From CAZWCE01 sp964632505 (GTDB lineage: Bacteria; Planctomycetota; Planctomycetia; Pirellulales; Thermoguttaceae), in contig CAZWCE010000015.1 of NCBI GenBank assembly GCA_964632505.1, positions 31,589 to 95,588 of the forward strand: a stretch of 64,000 bases of DNA. Direction: 5' to 3'. Below the pieces are notes generated by a model, which ran no database searches, was not told the origin of the DNA, and saw only the letters and a list, made by a program, of their open reading frames with translations. Made by a program: the position numbers and the translations under genes. Every line of letters begins with the position of its first letter. Position 1 is the stretch's first letter. This document shows positions 26,172 through 35,120 of this stretch, piece by piece.

Positions 26172-27896
26172 ATGCCGAAAAACACAAAAAGACAACGATT
26201 CTTCCCGTGTATTTTCTACTCCCTTTTTCTATCGGCCCTGATATTCTCGGCAGAATGCGGCCTTCGGGTGTGTGCGGGTCAAACGACCATCGACACGCAG
26301 CCCCCGAATCATTCAAACCGTTTTTCCAATCCGAACGCGTCATCTCCTTCTTCGGTGCCGGGAATCACCTCCAGCGCGACGCCGCAGAATCCGCAAAGTC
26401 CTTCAACGAGGACCATCCCACGGAATCCGACTGATTCCGCCGCACCCCCGCCCCGTTCCACCGCGGAAATTCCCGCCGCCAATTCCGGCTCGACTTCTCC
26501 GCCGGATTCTTCTGCCGTCAGAGGTCTCTTGGACAATCAGAATTCGGCCACCATTTCTCCTCACCGCCAAACGCAACCTCTTCGCGAGGGAAATGCCACC
26601 CCCCATCAACCCGGCTCTTCCCCGACTTCCCCGTCCGCATTGGACTCGACACGTTCAACGCCTCTCTCGCCGGCCGAATCAAATCTGCTCAACAACCGGC
26701 CCAATAATGAAGGAATGCTCCGATCGTCCGCCGAACGGGAGAATCCCTTCGATACGCTGATTCCCTCTCCAGAAGCATACGCCGCGGGAAGTGAACTTGC
26801 CAAAGCCTTTCCCCTCACCTTGCGTGATTTGCTCAACGAGAGCTTTCAATCCACCGATCGTAGACGGCGCATCCATGCCTATTGGGATCTCGTCGAGGCG
26901 ATGGCGGTCGAGCAACTCCTGAGCGAGCAATATCAACATTTTTCTTCTCTGCATTCCCAGGTCAACCAGGGAATCACCTCCGGTTCCTCGACGGCGGTTC
27001 GGCATCTTCGCGTACGAACGAGCCGGCTTTCCGCCAAGCTACAGGAAGCAAAGCTCGCAACCCGACGTGCACAATTCGAGGTGAACGCAATCCTGGCAAA
27101 CAGCAGCTCCATCACGGAAGGCTCCTTGCCCGTGCCGGTGGATGCCCCTCATATTGGAAGCTACTCGACCAACAGCGACTCGATCGCCAACGGTCGGGGA
27201 CTGACCTCGGAAGCCAAAATGGCCGATCAAACACTTCCCATGCAACTGGAAGCGATTCGAATGCACATGCAGGCGGTCGAAACGGCTTCCCAGTCTCCCG
27301 AGGGACCTACCGGCGTGAATTCGCTCGGTCTCGAAGATCAGTGCAAGGCGATCGCGACCCAAACCGAAACGAAAATCGACTGGGTACGTTCGGTGATCAA
27401 TTACAATAAGACGATCGGTAACTACGTCACCGAAGTGGTCGGCCCGGGAGTCACCGGAACCCGGTTCATCGCAACCCTCATTCCCCTTCCCGAATCGAGC
27501 CCCACGCCGGCGAGGTCCGATTCAACGAAAACCCCGATCGATACTCGTCCTCTCGAAACGTCGTCTCATTCCATCACGACGCAAACGCCCCCCTACCGGG
27601 AAATCGAACGTCGCGAAACGATCAATCGCACTGCTGAATCTCCTCTCTCACCGGTCGTGGAAACCCGTCCCCTTCCAAGCGGGCCTCAAGAATTATCCTC
27701 CCCCGCCAACGACGTGGTTCCCGCCTCCGCGGTCGAAGCCATTCCCCCCTCGCAAGATCGCCGGGAGGTTCTCCCGAACGATCCTTCCTCCAACACCCCG
27801 AGAATCCCTTCCCGGAATCGCCCTGCTCCCGCGACCGCCCCCCCTCCGACTTCCATCGGATCTCCTTCACCGAGCCCTTCGGTCGGGAATCGATGA
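26172..27896 (+). CDS. Secreted protein with helical core and Ser/Thr/Pro-rich flanks
   Basis: A 574-residue exported protein. The signal segment is FFPCIFYSLFLSALIFSAEC, with residues 35-190 low-complexity Ser/Pro/Asn. A helical core at about 190-430 includes LTLRDLLNESFQSTD, RIHAYWDLVEAMAVEQLLSE and LRVRTSRLSAKLQEAKLATR. A second Pro-rich tail follows. The core has the look of outer-membrane-factor (TolC-like) helices, notably the AYWDLVEA segment, but no beta-barrel strands were identified, so this is only a possibility. The start is placed by the promoter at 26090-26118. The dus gene follows after 13 bases. Confidence 0.7.
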   Translation: MPKNTKRQRFFPCIFYSLFLSALIFSAECGLRVCAGQTTIDTQPPNHSNRFSNPNASSPSSVPGITSSATPQNPQSPSTRTIPRNPTDSAAPPPRSTAEIPAANSGSTSPPDSSAVRGLLDNQNSATISPHRQTQPLREGNATPHQPGSSPTSPSALDSTRSTPLSPAESNLLNNRPNNEGMLRSSAERENPFDTLIPSPEAYAAGSELAKAFPLTLRDLLNESFQSTDRRRRIHAYWDLVEAMAVEQLLSEQYQHFSSLHSQVNQGITSGSSTAVRHLRVRTSRLSAKLQEAKLATRRAQFEVNAILANSSSITEGSLPVPVDAPHIGSYSTNSDSIANGRGLTSEAKMADQTLPMQLEAIRMHMQAVETASQSPEGPTGVNSLGLEDQCKAIATQTETKIDWVRSVINYNKTIGNYVTEVVGPGVTGTRFIATLIPLPESSPTPARSDSTKTPIDTRPLETSSHSITTQTPPYREIERRETINRTAESPLSPVVETRPLPSGPQELSSPANDVVPASAVEAIPPSQDRREVLPNDPSSNTPRIPSRNRPAPATAPPPTSIGSPSPSPSVGNR

Positions 27897-27909
27897 ACCG
27901 TTTCTTTCC

Positions 27910-28965
27910 ATGTACTTATCCCTAGACAGTAGACCTCGCCTTCCTTCGATCAACATCGGACCGGTCGTCGTTCAACCTCCGGTGATCTCGGCTCCCATGG
28001 CGGGCTTCACGAATCACGCCTACCGGCAACTCCTCCGGGAGATCGGGGGCCCCGGGCTTTTGACGACCGAAATGGTCAGTGCCCGAGCGTTCGTGGAAAA
28101 GGACTCCCGGCGGGAAGCCCCCCCTGAACGACTCTGGGGCGTGCGGAAGGAAACCGGCCCCTTGGCCGTTCAAATCTGGGACAATGTTCCCGAAACACTC
28201 ATGGAAATGGGGCATCGGCTCGTCACGGAATACAAAGTCGACGTGATCGACCTGAATTTCGGTTGTCCGGCACGTGTGATTCGCGAAAAGTCTCAAAGCG
28301 GCGCCTCCCTGCTGGCTTATCCCGATCGGATGGAACGCTTGATCGCGCAGGTCGTTTCAGTGTGCACGCCCGTTCCTGTGACGGCGAAGATCCGCCTGGG
28401 CCTGACCCGAGAATCCATCAACGCCGGGGAAGTCGCCTCGGCCGTCGAATCCGCCGGAGCGTGTGCCCTGACCGTCCATGGCCGCACCGCCGATCAGATG
28501 TACTGCGGAAAGGCCGATTGGGACGCGATCGGGAAGATCCGCGAAGCACTTCGCCGCATTCCACTGATCGGAAACGGCGACCTGACGACAGCCCGAGAAG
28601 CGGCGCGCGCCTTGCAGGATTTCCCCGTCGACGGCATCATGATCGGCCGGGGCGGCGTGAATCGTCCGTGGATCTTTCGAGAGATTCAAGCTTTGCTCCG
28701 CCACGAGCCCCCGGCCCCACCCTCTCTCGAAGAACAGCGTGACCGGCTGTTGCGATACCATCAACTCCTCACCGAACAATTCGGATGGGAAAACGCCGTC
28801 TCCAAAGTGCGGCGATTCGCCTGCGCCTACGTCCACGGCAAGCCGGGCGCCCGCAAGTTCCGCGGAGCCGTTTGCCGAGCCGTTTCAGAACAGGAATTCC
28901 GCGAACTGGTCGATTCCTTCTACCGGCATGTCGCTCGGCAATCCCACTTGGAAGGGAACTCCTGA
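27910..28965 (+). CDS. tRNA-dihydrouridine synthase (DusB-like)
   Basis: A 351-residue FMN-dependent TIM-barrel enzyme that reduces uridines in the tRNA D-loop. Motifs in order: SAPMAGFTNHAYRQLLRE, LNFGCPARVI with the catalytic Cys, TAKIRLGL with the substrate Lys, LTVHGRTADQMYCGKADW, PLIGNGDLTTAREA and GIMIGRGGVNRPWIFREI for phosphate binding of FMN. The C-terminal helical RNA-binding domain is present. It starts 13 bases after the preceding gene, suggesting co-transcription, and converges on the TPR gene with a 7-base gap. The exact Dus subfamily is uncertain, so no symbol is given. Confidence 0.92.
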   Translation: MYLSLDSRPRLPSINIGPVVVQPPVISAPMAGFTNHAYRQLLREIGGPGLLTTEMVSARAFVEKDSRREAPPERLWGVRKETGPLAVQIWDNVPETLMEMGHRLVTEYKVDVIDLNFGCPARVIREKSQSGASLLAYPDRMERLIAQVVSVCTPVPVTAKIRLGLTRESINAGEVASAVESAGACALTVHGRTADQMYCGKADWDAIGKIREALRRIPLIGNGDLTTAREAARALQDFPVDGIMIGRGGVNRPWIFREIQALLRHEPPAPPSLEEQRDRLLRYHQLLTEQFGWENAVSKVRRFACAYVHGKPGARKFRGAVCRAVSEQEFRELVDSFYRHVARQSHLEGNS

Positions 28966-28972
28966 ACAGTTA

Positions 28973-29929
28973 TCATCTTTCGGCACCGGAAATGCGGACG
29001 AGCACTCCGCCGGACGGCAGTTCCTTGCTCAATTGATCGGCGACTCGGTCATCGCGTTTCGCCTGGTTCCCCATGCCCATCATGCGGTACAAACCGGCTC
29101 GAGATCGGTAGATCAAGGGATTTTCGGGATCCAGCAGCACGGCCCGATCATAATCCTCCAACGCTTGAGAAACCTGGTCACACTCGGCCTTCGCCTCGGC
29201 GCGAAGCATGTACCACTCGCCTCGATCGGGGACAAGATCGACCGCCCGATCGAAGTCGGCCAGCGCTTTGGAAAAATGCCGTTTCTCCATCCACGCCAAC
29301 CCTCGTTTGCCGTAGAGGTGTGCATTTTCGGGATCGCATTGCAATCCGCGGTCGAAATCGGCGATGGCCAAATCCTCCTTTCCCTGCCAGAGGAAGAGTG
29401 TTCCCCGATTGATCCAGCAGCGGGCATCTTCCGGGAGCAACTGCAAGGCCCGTTCGCAATCCTCCCTCGCCTTCGCGAGTTCTCCCAGGGCAAGTCTCGC
29501 CGAAGCTCCCAACAAATAGACCTCCGCCGGAGGCGATTCTTGCCGCGAAATCCGATCCAAGTCCCCCAAAGCGTCTTCGGCCCTGCCCATTCCCAGATAC
29601 AGATCGGCCCGAGCCAGTCGTGGGAGGGCCCGTTCAGGCGCCAAGCGTACCGATTTCGAATAGTCCTCCAGTGCCTTCTCCCATTCCCCCAGCCTTTGGT
29701 GGATTTTCCCCCGCTGGTAATACCACGCTGGGTCGGAAGGCTCGTGAGCGACGGCCCGGTCCATCTTCGCCAGGGCCTCGTGCATTTGCCCTTGCCGATA
29801 AGCCCGAAGACTTTCCCGACTGAGAAAACGAGCATCGGAGGAACGAGAAAAGAGGTGGAACGAACACCAGGTCAACAGGAACGCGACGAACAATACGATC
29901 AGAAGAGAATGGTCCTTGAGTGTGCGCAT
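28973..29929 (-). CDS. Membrane-anchored tetratricopeptide-repeat protein
   Basis: A 318-residue protein with an N-terminal membrane anchor (LLIVLFVAFLLTWCSFHLF) followed by about seven TPR units, for example AWYYQRGKIHQRLGEWEKAL, CWINRGTLFLWQGKEDLAIA, HLYGKRGLAWMEKRHFSKAL and WYMLRAEAKAECDQVSQALE. TPRs form a scaffold for protein-protein contacts; the partner is unknown. The start at 29929 is preceded by AAAAGG. The last 30 residues are not repeat-like. Confidence 0.85.
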   Translation of the reverse strand: MRTLKDHSLLIVLFVAFLLTWCSFHLFSRSSDARFLSRESLRAYRQGQMHEALAKMDRAVAHEPSDPAWYYQRGKIHQRLGEWEKALEDYSKSVRLAPERALPRLARADLYLGMGRAEDALGDLDRISRQESPPAEVYLLGASARLALGELAKAREDCERALQLLPEDARCWINRGTLFLWQGKEDLAIADFDRGLQCDPENAHLYGKRGLAWMEKRHFSKALADFDRAVDLVPDRGEWYMLRAEAKAECDQVSQALEDYDRAVLLDPENPLIYRSRAGLYRMMGMGNQAKRDDRVADQLSKELPSGGVLVRISGAER

Positions 29930-30246
29930 CTTGGTGCCTTTTCATCGAAGAGCATTTCAGAAAAGATAGCGGGTCCGACCTCCATCGCAAACCTGAAAAG
30001 CGCGATGCATGAAGTCCCCGAAGAGATCAGTCGACGGATTCGCGCAAAGGCGATTCCTACTGAATTCTTACCTCTTTGCATCGCCGGCGACGCGAGAAAT
30101 CGCCGGTAGACAAGAAAAAAGAAAACGGCGCAGAACTACCACGGTCAGAAGTGTCAGAACCCTCTTGCGGACGTTGCCCGAAAGCGACATCCGAACATCA
30201 TGTTTCCGAGAAGCGACATCCCTGTTTCGGCCATGCCCGGATGAAA
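29930..30246. other. Intergenic region between TPR and universal stress protein genes
   Basis: These 317 bases lie between the USP stop and the TPR start on the minus strand. AAGCGACATCC occurs twice (near 30189-30199 and 30212-30222). No promoter, terminator or small gene could be supported. Confidence 0.35.
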
Positions 30247-30714
30247 CTATTTGCTCTCCGAGTGTTCTTGTTTCGACGAATCGCGTTTTTCCTTCAACAC
30301 GAGAATGGGACAATGTCCCAGATGCACGACCCGATCCGTCACCGATCCGAGCAGCATCCGCTGAAAGACGTTCCGTCCATGGGAGGAGATGACGATCAGC
30401 CCGGCGTCGATCTCCTCGGCATAAGCGACGATTTCATGGCCGGCGTCGCCGAGTCGGGTTTCCACGTCCAGATCGCTGTAGCCGTGATCCTCCAGGAACT
30501 TCGCGAGCGCCTCGTCGGCATGTTCCAGCCGTTCGCGTTCATCGATCGTCGTCCAGAGGACGCCCGGCTCGGCCGGCTCGATGACCGGCAAAACGTAGAT
30601 GATTCTCAATTGCTTGCGGTCGGGCACGAGCGAATCGGCTGTTTGCACCGCCTTGAGAGAGAACTCCGACATATCGATCGGGACGACAACGGTACGGTCT
30701 TCCATCCAAGTCAT
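30247..30714 (-). CDS. Universal stress protein (UspA family)
   Basis: A 155-residue single Usp domain: RTVVVPIDMSEFSLKAVQTA at the start, and VISSHGRNVFQRMLLGSVTD with the G-x9-GS ATP-binding signature, then RVVHLGHCPILVLK. It is likely an ATP-binding dimeric stress protein in the cytosol. ATG at 30714 has AAAGGAG upstream; ATG at 30705 is possible. It is third on a minus-strand run after the NSS transporter and its small subunit, with 150 bases between, so it may share their transcript. Usp genes next to transporters are common, but a functional link is only inferred. Confidence 0.9.
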   Translation of the reverse strand: MTWMEDRTVVVPIDMSEFSLKAVQTADSLVPDRKQLRIIYVLPVIEPAEPGVLWTTIDERERLEHADEALAKFLEDHGYSDLDVETRLGDAGHEIVAYAEEIDAGLIVISSHGRNVFQRMLLGSVTDRVVHLGHCPILVLKEKRDSSKQEHSESK

Positions 30715-30864
30715 CTATCTGACTCCTTTCGAGAGAATAGCGAAACGGTTTCCAGGAGAAGTCTTTATTCATGTTCGCATAAGCAGTGCCCCCTTGGTTC
30801 ATGCATTGACAGCCGCAGGGCCGGGCTCTCGATGTTCGCCCTGGGTTCACTATTGATGCGACTC

Positions 30865-31023
30865 TCAATAATCCTCGTCGACATCGGGCGGCTGAATGTC
30901 GGCCTGGGAATGGACGTGCTCGGCGGCTCCGGGAATGGAGAACACTTTGTACACGCACCAAACAAGGAAGCCGGTCATGCCGAAAACCGAAACGCACATG
31001 ATAATCATACCACCGATGGTCAT
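30865..31023 (-). CDS. MetS-like small subunit of NSS transporter
   Basis: A 52-residue protein with one membrane segment: it begins MTIGGMIIMCVSVFGMTGFL, continues VWCVYKVFSI, and has an acidic tail ending DVDEDY. Size, topology and position match MetS-type small subunits that associate with NSS-family methionine/alanine importers (MetPS of Corynebacterium is the known example). The ATG at 31023 lies in an ATGA overlap with the stop of the large subunit and has GGAAGGAGGAA inside that gene, implying translational coupling. The short overlapping reading frame makes it easy to miss. Confidence 0.85.
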   Translation of the reverse strand: MTIGGMIIMCVSVFGMTGFLVWCVYKVFSIPGAAEHVHSQADIQPPDVDEDY

Positions 31024-32744
31024 GACTGTTCCTCCTTCCCTTCAGCGAGAAGTTCCTTTTCGGCGAGTTCCTCCTGGGTCTTCCAACGCCTCACCGCGAT
31101 ATTGATGAGAATCAAGAACAAGACGGCAACCAGGAGGATCAAGAGAATGGAATTCATCGCCACCGGATCGTGCATCGCCTGATAAATCCGCGATTCCTTC
31201 CCCTCCTTGCTGAACTCCCCGATGACCCAGAAGACAAACACCACCAATAAGTAGAGCGGCGAGACGATGCCGATGATGTATTTGTAAAAATTGGGGATCT
31301 TCACTTCCGCGCCCTTGCGGAGTTCCGCCATGCCGTCACGCCATCCGTACCAGAAGGTATGTCCGATGGCCACGAAGACAGCGACGCCGATCTCCCGTCC
31401 CCGTCGGAGGGCGCCGCGGCCGTATTCCCAACCGAAGCCCACCGTGAAAAGCAGCACATGAAACATCCCCAGTACGTAAATCGCGAAGGTTCCGACCCAG
31501 AAATCGAGCGTGTCCAAAGCCATGAGATCCTTGGAGAAGTGCACGACGAACGCTCCTCCGATGGCGGTGATGAATCCCAACAGCGCGACCGACGACTTGC
31601 GGTTCAATCCCAGCCCTTCTTCGAGAAAGGCGATCGCCGGCTGGAGCATCGAGAGCGAGCTGGTCACCGCGGCGAGGAAGAGCAGAAAGAAAAACACGAA
31701 ACCGAAAAACTGCCCTCCCCACATCTGGTTGAAAACGTTCGGCAAGGCGACGAAGCCCATTCCGAAAGTGCCGGGTGGGTCGGCCACGAACGACTGCCCG
31801 AGGAACACGAACGCGGCGGGGATGATCATCATGCCCCCCAGAACCACCTCGCAAAAACCGTTTCCCGCGGCGGCGGTCATGCTCGACAGCGCGATGTCGT
31901 CGTTCTTTTTCATGTAACTGGCGTAGGTGACGATGATGCCGAATCCGACCGAGAGAGAGAAAAAGATTTGCCCGGTCGCGGCGAGCCAAATCGCCGGATC
32001 GCTGAGCGTTTCCAGGAGCGTCTTGCCGGAAAGGGTGGGGTTCCACATGTACCCGAGCCCGTTGACGAGATTCTGCTCCGGCTGTTCGGGATTCGGCGTC
32101 CCCAGGGTGAGCACGCGCACGAGGATGATCAGTGCACAAATCAACAGTGCCGGCATTGCCCATTTGCAGAACCATTCGATCCCGGCGGTGAGCCCACGGT
32201 AAATCAGAATGAAGTTCAAGACGAAACTGATCAGCAGAAAGAAGACCGCCGAGTCGAGAACATTCCCCTGCAGAAGGATGCCGACGCTTCCGTCTTGATT
32301 TTGCCCGACGAATTTCGCGAAGAAATTCTCATACTTCCCGGGATCGGCGCCGAAGTCCATCCATCCGAGCAGATACCGAATGGCATAGGCGAGGCACCAC
32401 CCTTCGATGTACACATAGTACATATAAATAATGACGGGGATGAGCATCGCCAGGACGCCGAAATACGGCGCGACGGGGTTTTTCCAGATTTTCCGGTAGA
32501 TGCCGGCGGCGGAGTTGAAGCCCATCGCTCCGCCCTTGCGGCCGATGGTCCATTCGGCCCAAGCCAGGGGAAGCCCCAAGAAGAGAAAGGCACAAATGTA
32601 AGGAATCATGAAGGCGCCGCCACCATGCTCGGCGGCCTGGCCCGGAAAGCGAAGGAAATTCCCCAGCCCCACGGCACTGCCGGTCACCGCGAGAATCACT
32701 CCCCAATTCGAGCCCCAATTTTCTTTTTTCGGCCCTTGACTCAT
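31020..32744 (-). CDS. Sodium-dependent transporter, NSS/SNF family (amino-acid type)
   Basis: A 574-residue LeuT-fold symporter with about 12 membrane segments. The N-terminal Na+/substrate site region is GSAVGLGNFLRFPGQAAEHG followed by GGGAFMIPY, the family signature. Later helices include SLSVGFGIIVTYASYMKKN and AVTSSLSMLQPAIAFLEE (Na+ site residues in TM8). It probably imports amino acids with Na+; methionine/alanine is suggested only by its MetS-like partner. I start at 32744, preceded by GAGGGAGAT. A promoter with a perfect TATAAT lies about 100 bases upstream. Confidence 0.92.
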   Translation of the reverse strand: MSQGPKKENWGSNWGVILAVTGSAVGLGNFLRFPGQAAEHGGGAFMIPYICAFLFLGLPLAWAEWTIGRKGGAMGFNSAAGIYRKIWKNPVAPYFGVLAMLIPVIIYMYYVYIEGWCLAYAIRYLLGWMDFGADPGKYENFFAKFVGQNQDGSVGILLQGNVLDSAVFFLLISFVLNFILIYRGLTAGIEWFCKWAMPALLICALIILVRVLTLGTPNPEQPEQNLVNGLGYMWNPTLSGKTLLETLSDPAIWLAATGQIFFSLSVGFGIIVTYASYMKKNDDIALSSMTAAAGNGFCEVVLGGMMIIPAAFVFLGQSFVADPPGTFGMGFVALPNVFNQMWGGQFFGFVFFFLLFLAAVTSSLSMLQPAIAFLEEGLGLNRKSSVALLGFITAIGGAFVVHFSKDLMALDTLDFWVGTFAIYVLGMFHVLLFTVGFGWEYGRGALRRGREIGVAVFVAIGHTFWYGWRDGMAELRKGAEVKIPNFYKYIIGIVSPLYLLVVFVFWVIGEFSKEGKESRIYQAMHDPVAMNSILLILLVAVLFLILINIAVRRWKTQEELAEKELLAEGKEEQS

Positions 32745-32845
32745 ACCATCTCCCTCAAGTGTTGCGGTTTCTATTCTTTCAAGTGGACCCACACGCTTGC
32801 TTCTCCCCGGACCACTTCGATCGATCCGGAGAAGGGAACGTTTCC

Positions 32846-32874
32846 ATTATAAAGGCTTCTTTTCAAGGGAGCAA
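32846..32874 (-). promoter_or_regulatory. Promoter of the NSS transporter unit
   Basis: On the minus strand TTGCTC (32869-32874), a 17-base spacer and a perfect -10 TATAAT (32846-32851) predict a start near 32839 and a leader of about 95 bases. The tandem repeat at 32928 begins about 55 bases upstream of the -35 box. Confidence 0.55.
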
Positions 32875-32927
32875 CAACCGCCGGGGGTCGCTGAAGAAAA
32901 AGTTCTTCTACATCCGTTTTCCCCGAA

Positions 32928-32997
32928 GTGACGCATTTCGAGGTGACGCATTTCGAGGTGACGCATTTCGAGGTGACGCATTTCGAGGTGACGCATT
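32928..32997. repeat. 15-bp tandem repeat (GTGACGCATTTCGAG), truncated by assembly gap
   Basis: Four exact copies of the 15-base unit and a partial fifth (10 bases) run into the N gap. The sequence resuming after the gap, TCGA, is the next part of the unit in phase. The array is intergenic, upstream of the NSS transporter promoter. There are no spacers, so it is not CRISPR. Confidence 0.95.
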
Positions 32998-33097
32998 NNN
33001 NNNNNNNNNNNNNNNNNNNNNNNNNNNNNNNNNNNNNNNNNNNNNNNNNNNNNNNNNNNNNNNNNNNNNNNNNNNNNNNNNNNNNNNNNNNNNNNNN
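32998..33097. other. Assembly gap (100 N)
   Basis: Exactly 100 N, a conventional placeholder for unknown length, sits inside the 15-bp tandem repeat. Reading frames that cross it are artefacts. Confidence 0.98.
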
Positions 33098-33110
33098 TCG
33101 AAAAGCGCGC

Positions 33111-33144
33111 AAAAAAAGGACGCCGCGTCGAAACGGCGTCCTTT
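33111..33144 (-). terminator. Intrinsic terminator of the DUF1598-like gene
   Basis: On the minus strand AAAGGACGCCG (33134-33144) pairs with CGGCGTCCTTT (33115-33125), an 11-base perfect stem, then runs on into T (33111-33117). It is 65 bases after the stop codon at 33209. Confidence 0.85.
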
Positions 33145-33208
33145 GGCTTAGAGACGGGAAAGAGTTCCCGTGCTTGTATGTATTTTCAGTACTGAAAACT
33201 TCGATTCA

Positions 33209-34570
33209 TCAGTTGGCCCACCACTGGGAGCCATCGAAGGAGACCTGCTTTTGAAGCTGGACAAGCTTCGCGTTCTCCGTCGTTTCTTCCAGGGCGGTCC
33301 AGGGATTGATCTCCACGCCGCCGGTTCCGATCAACGTGTGGCGGCCTTTCTTGACGATGCTCGCTCGGCTGGCGATCTCCTTGGGGGCGGCATATTCGGG
33401 CAGCGCCAGGACGTTGGCATCGAGCAAGGCGGGAAGTTCGCAACCGGACTTCTGAATCAGACCTTCCCGAAAGACCAACGCGGCGACCAGAGCGAGATCC
33501 ATGCAGTTCTTCAGTTCGGCGAAAACGGGATCGGCCTTGGCCAGTTCATCGTAGCGCTCGGTCATCAACTCGGCCCATTTTTCCGCGGTCAGGTCGGTCC
33601 GGTCCGACTCGTGCCGGATCCCTCGGGAATCGACATATTCGTTCTGAGTGAGCGTCTGGACTTCCAGGCCCTCGATATTCCAAACCAGCTTCTCGGGATC
33701 ATGCGAGACGGTCTGGTAGACGGGCGCCAGCCAGAAACGCGGGGAGATTACTTTTCGCGAACCGGAAAGCATCTGCATGTAGCTGGGAAACCGGGCGATC
33801 GGCGCGGGTTCCAGATCGAGACCGATGCGTTTCATCCGGTAATCGGCGGCGACGAGCACCTGCGCGAAACGGCTGCCGGCCGGCACGCCGGTGAGCGTGA
33901 CCTGCTGCATCCCGAGATTTTCTTCCAGAGCCTGCGCCACTCGGGCCGGGTTGGCTCCCCGCGGAACCTTCCGCATGAGGTTCTGCATGCGAACGAGCCC
34001 TTGCTGCGTCGGATCGATCGAGCAGGTGATCACTTCCGGACGTTGGGTGTTCGAGACCCGAAGGGCGGTCGCCAGATCTTCCAACTGCAACACCGGGGCG
34101 CCGGTTGATTGTCCCACCACGGTTCCCTCGGCAGAAACGGTCCAACCTTCGGCCGGGCCTACCAGCACCAGATCGTTCTCGCCCGGCTGGACAACGACGT
34201 AAGAAATCGACTGCAAACCACCGAGATAGCGAATCGCATCCGGAATCGGGCGCTGCTCCTCAATGCATTGGCGAACGGCCAGATCGATCGACTTCAGAGA
34301 AATCTTCCGCATGGGCACCTGCTCGCTCAATCCTTCGGGAATCGCGCTGAGCTGTTTCTGCAATTCGCCGCGGAGGTTCCGACGCTGCATTTCCGTGGCA
34401 TTGCTCAAAATACCATCGGCATCGATGGAAACCCCGCCGACGGCCGACTGATTCGCAGCCACGAACTGGGCCCGGCTCGTTCCACTAATTGCACTGAGCA
34501 GCATCAGCCCGGCAAAAGCCCCGGTCCACCACCGGATCGCACACCTGTTCTCTGACTTGGTTCGCATCAT
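33209..34570 (-). CDS. Secreted DUF1598-like planctomycete protein
   Basis: A 453-residue exported protein with a signal peptide ending near TSRAQF. The mature protein has SIDADGILSNATEMQRRNLR, MRKISLKSIDLAVRQCIEEQ and SYVVVQPGENDLVLVGPAEG, then RPEVITCSIDPTQQGLVRMQ. From memory this pattern matches DUF1598, a family found in planctomycetes; no function is known. The start at 34570 follows AGAGGAAAACTCATC, and ATG at 34567 is equally possible. A terminator follows on the minus strand. It is probably periplasmic. Confidence 0.78.
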   Translation of the reverse strand: MMRTKSENRCAIRWWTGAFAGLMLLSAISGTSRAQFVAANQSAVGGVSIDADGILSNATEMQRRNLRGELQKQLSAIPEGLSEQVPMRKISLKSIDLAVRQCIEEQRPIPDAIRYLGGLQSISYVVVQPGENDLVLVGPAEGWTVSAEGTVVGQSTGAPVLQLEDLATALRVSNTQRPEVITCSIDPTQQGLVRMQNLMRKVPRGANPARVAQALEENLGMQQVTLTGVPAGSRFAQVLVAADYRMKRIGLDLEPAPIARFPSYMQMLSGSRKVISPRFWLAPVYQTVSHDPEKLVWNIEGLEVQTLTQNEYVDSRGIRHESDRTDLTAEKWAELMTERYDELAKADPVFAELKNCMDLALVAALVFREGLIQKSGCELPALLDANVLALPEYAAPKEIASRASIVKKGRHTLIGTGGVEINPWTALEETTENAKLVQLQKQVSFDGSQWWAN

Positions 34571-35120
34571 GATGAGTTTTCCTCTCTCGATTCAGATTGA
34601 CGCCACATCCCGCCCTGCTTCAGGAAACGTTTCTGGCGGACTCAGCTTCTTTCAACGACTCCCCGCGGTCACTCCGTGGAGAAGAACGATTCTCGGAGAT
34701 TCCGGAAGAGACGTTCAGACTAGTTCCAGCAAAGAAAAAATGAGAGCGGTGGAAACAGCGACGACGACCTCCCGAGACGATATCGATCGATCGCGAGAAT
34801 CACCATCTTGCCCTATTTCTCACCATTCTTCATATTCACACATCCAATTATAAGCTACAATTCGGCCCTTTACCCTGTAAGAAATCTTGTTTTTTTTCTG
34901 CAAAAAACCTTTCCCAACCCCCTCCGAGGCGTCGTTTCCAATAGAAAATATGCAGGAAGAATCACCACCACACGCGATGCAATGAGATTTGACGGCGTGC
35001 TTCACTTGGATAACAAGATTTGCGGAATGTCGGTGGCGTTGCCGGAAAAAGACGGCCCCCCATCTTTGGAGGGAATCGCAAAAAATGGGACGTTCCTTTT
35101 TCGCGTTTCGGTTTGGGGAT
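34571..35120. other. Intergenic region between DUF1598-like gene and pyrC
   Basis: A 550-base stretch without a supportable gene. A perfect minus-strand TATAAT lies at 34847-34852, but it has no convincing -35 and is 277 bases from the downstream start. No clear terminator for pyrC was seen. Confidence 0.35.

Noticed and set aside
28739..30109. Plus-strand ORF (456 codons) opposite the TPR gene
   Set aside because: The minus strand shows regular TPR units and a membrane anchor; this frame is their complement.
31359..32852. Plus-strand ORF (497 codons) opposite the NSS transporter
   Set aside because: Hydrophilic His/Glu/Gln-rich translation typical of the complement of membrane-protein codons. 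The minus strand encodes a clear LeuT-fold protein.
32928..32997. CRISPR array
   Set aside because: Units are contiguous 15-mers without spacers, and no cas genes are present.
32759..33254. ORFs running across the N gap with repeated GDAFR, VTHFE or CVTSK
   Set aside because: They come only from the 15-bp repeat, whose length is a multiple of three, and from N treated as open. There are no start signals.
34847..34852. Perfect minus-strand TATAAT upstream of the DUF1598-like gene
   Set aside because: No acceptable -35 at 16-18 bases, and 277 bases from the start codon. Not reported as a promoter.
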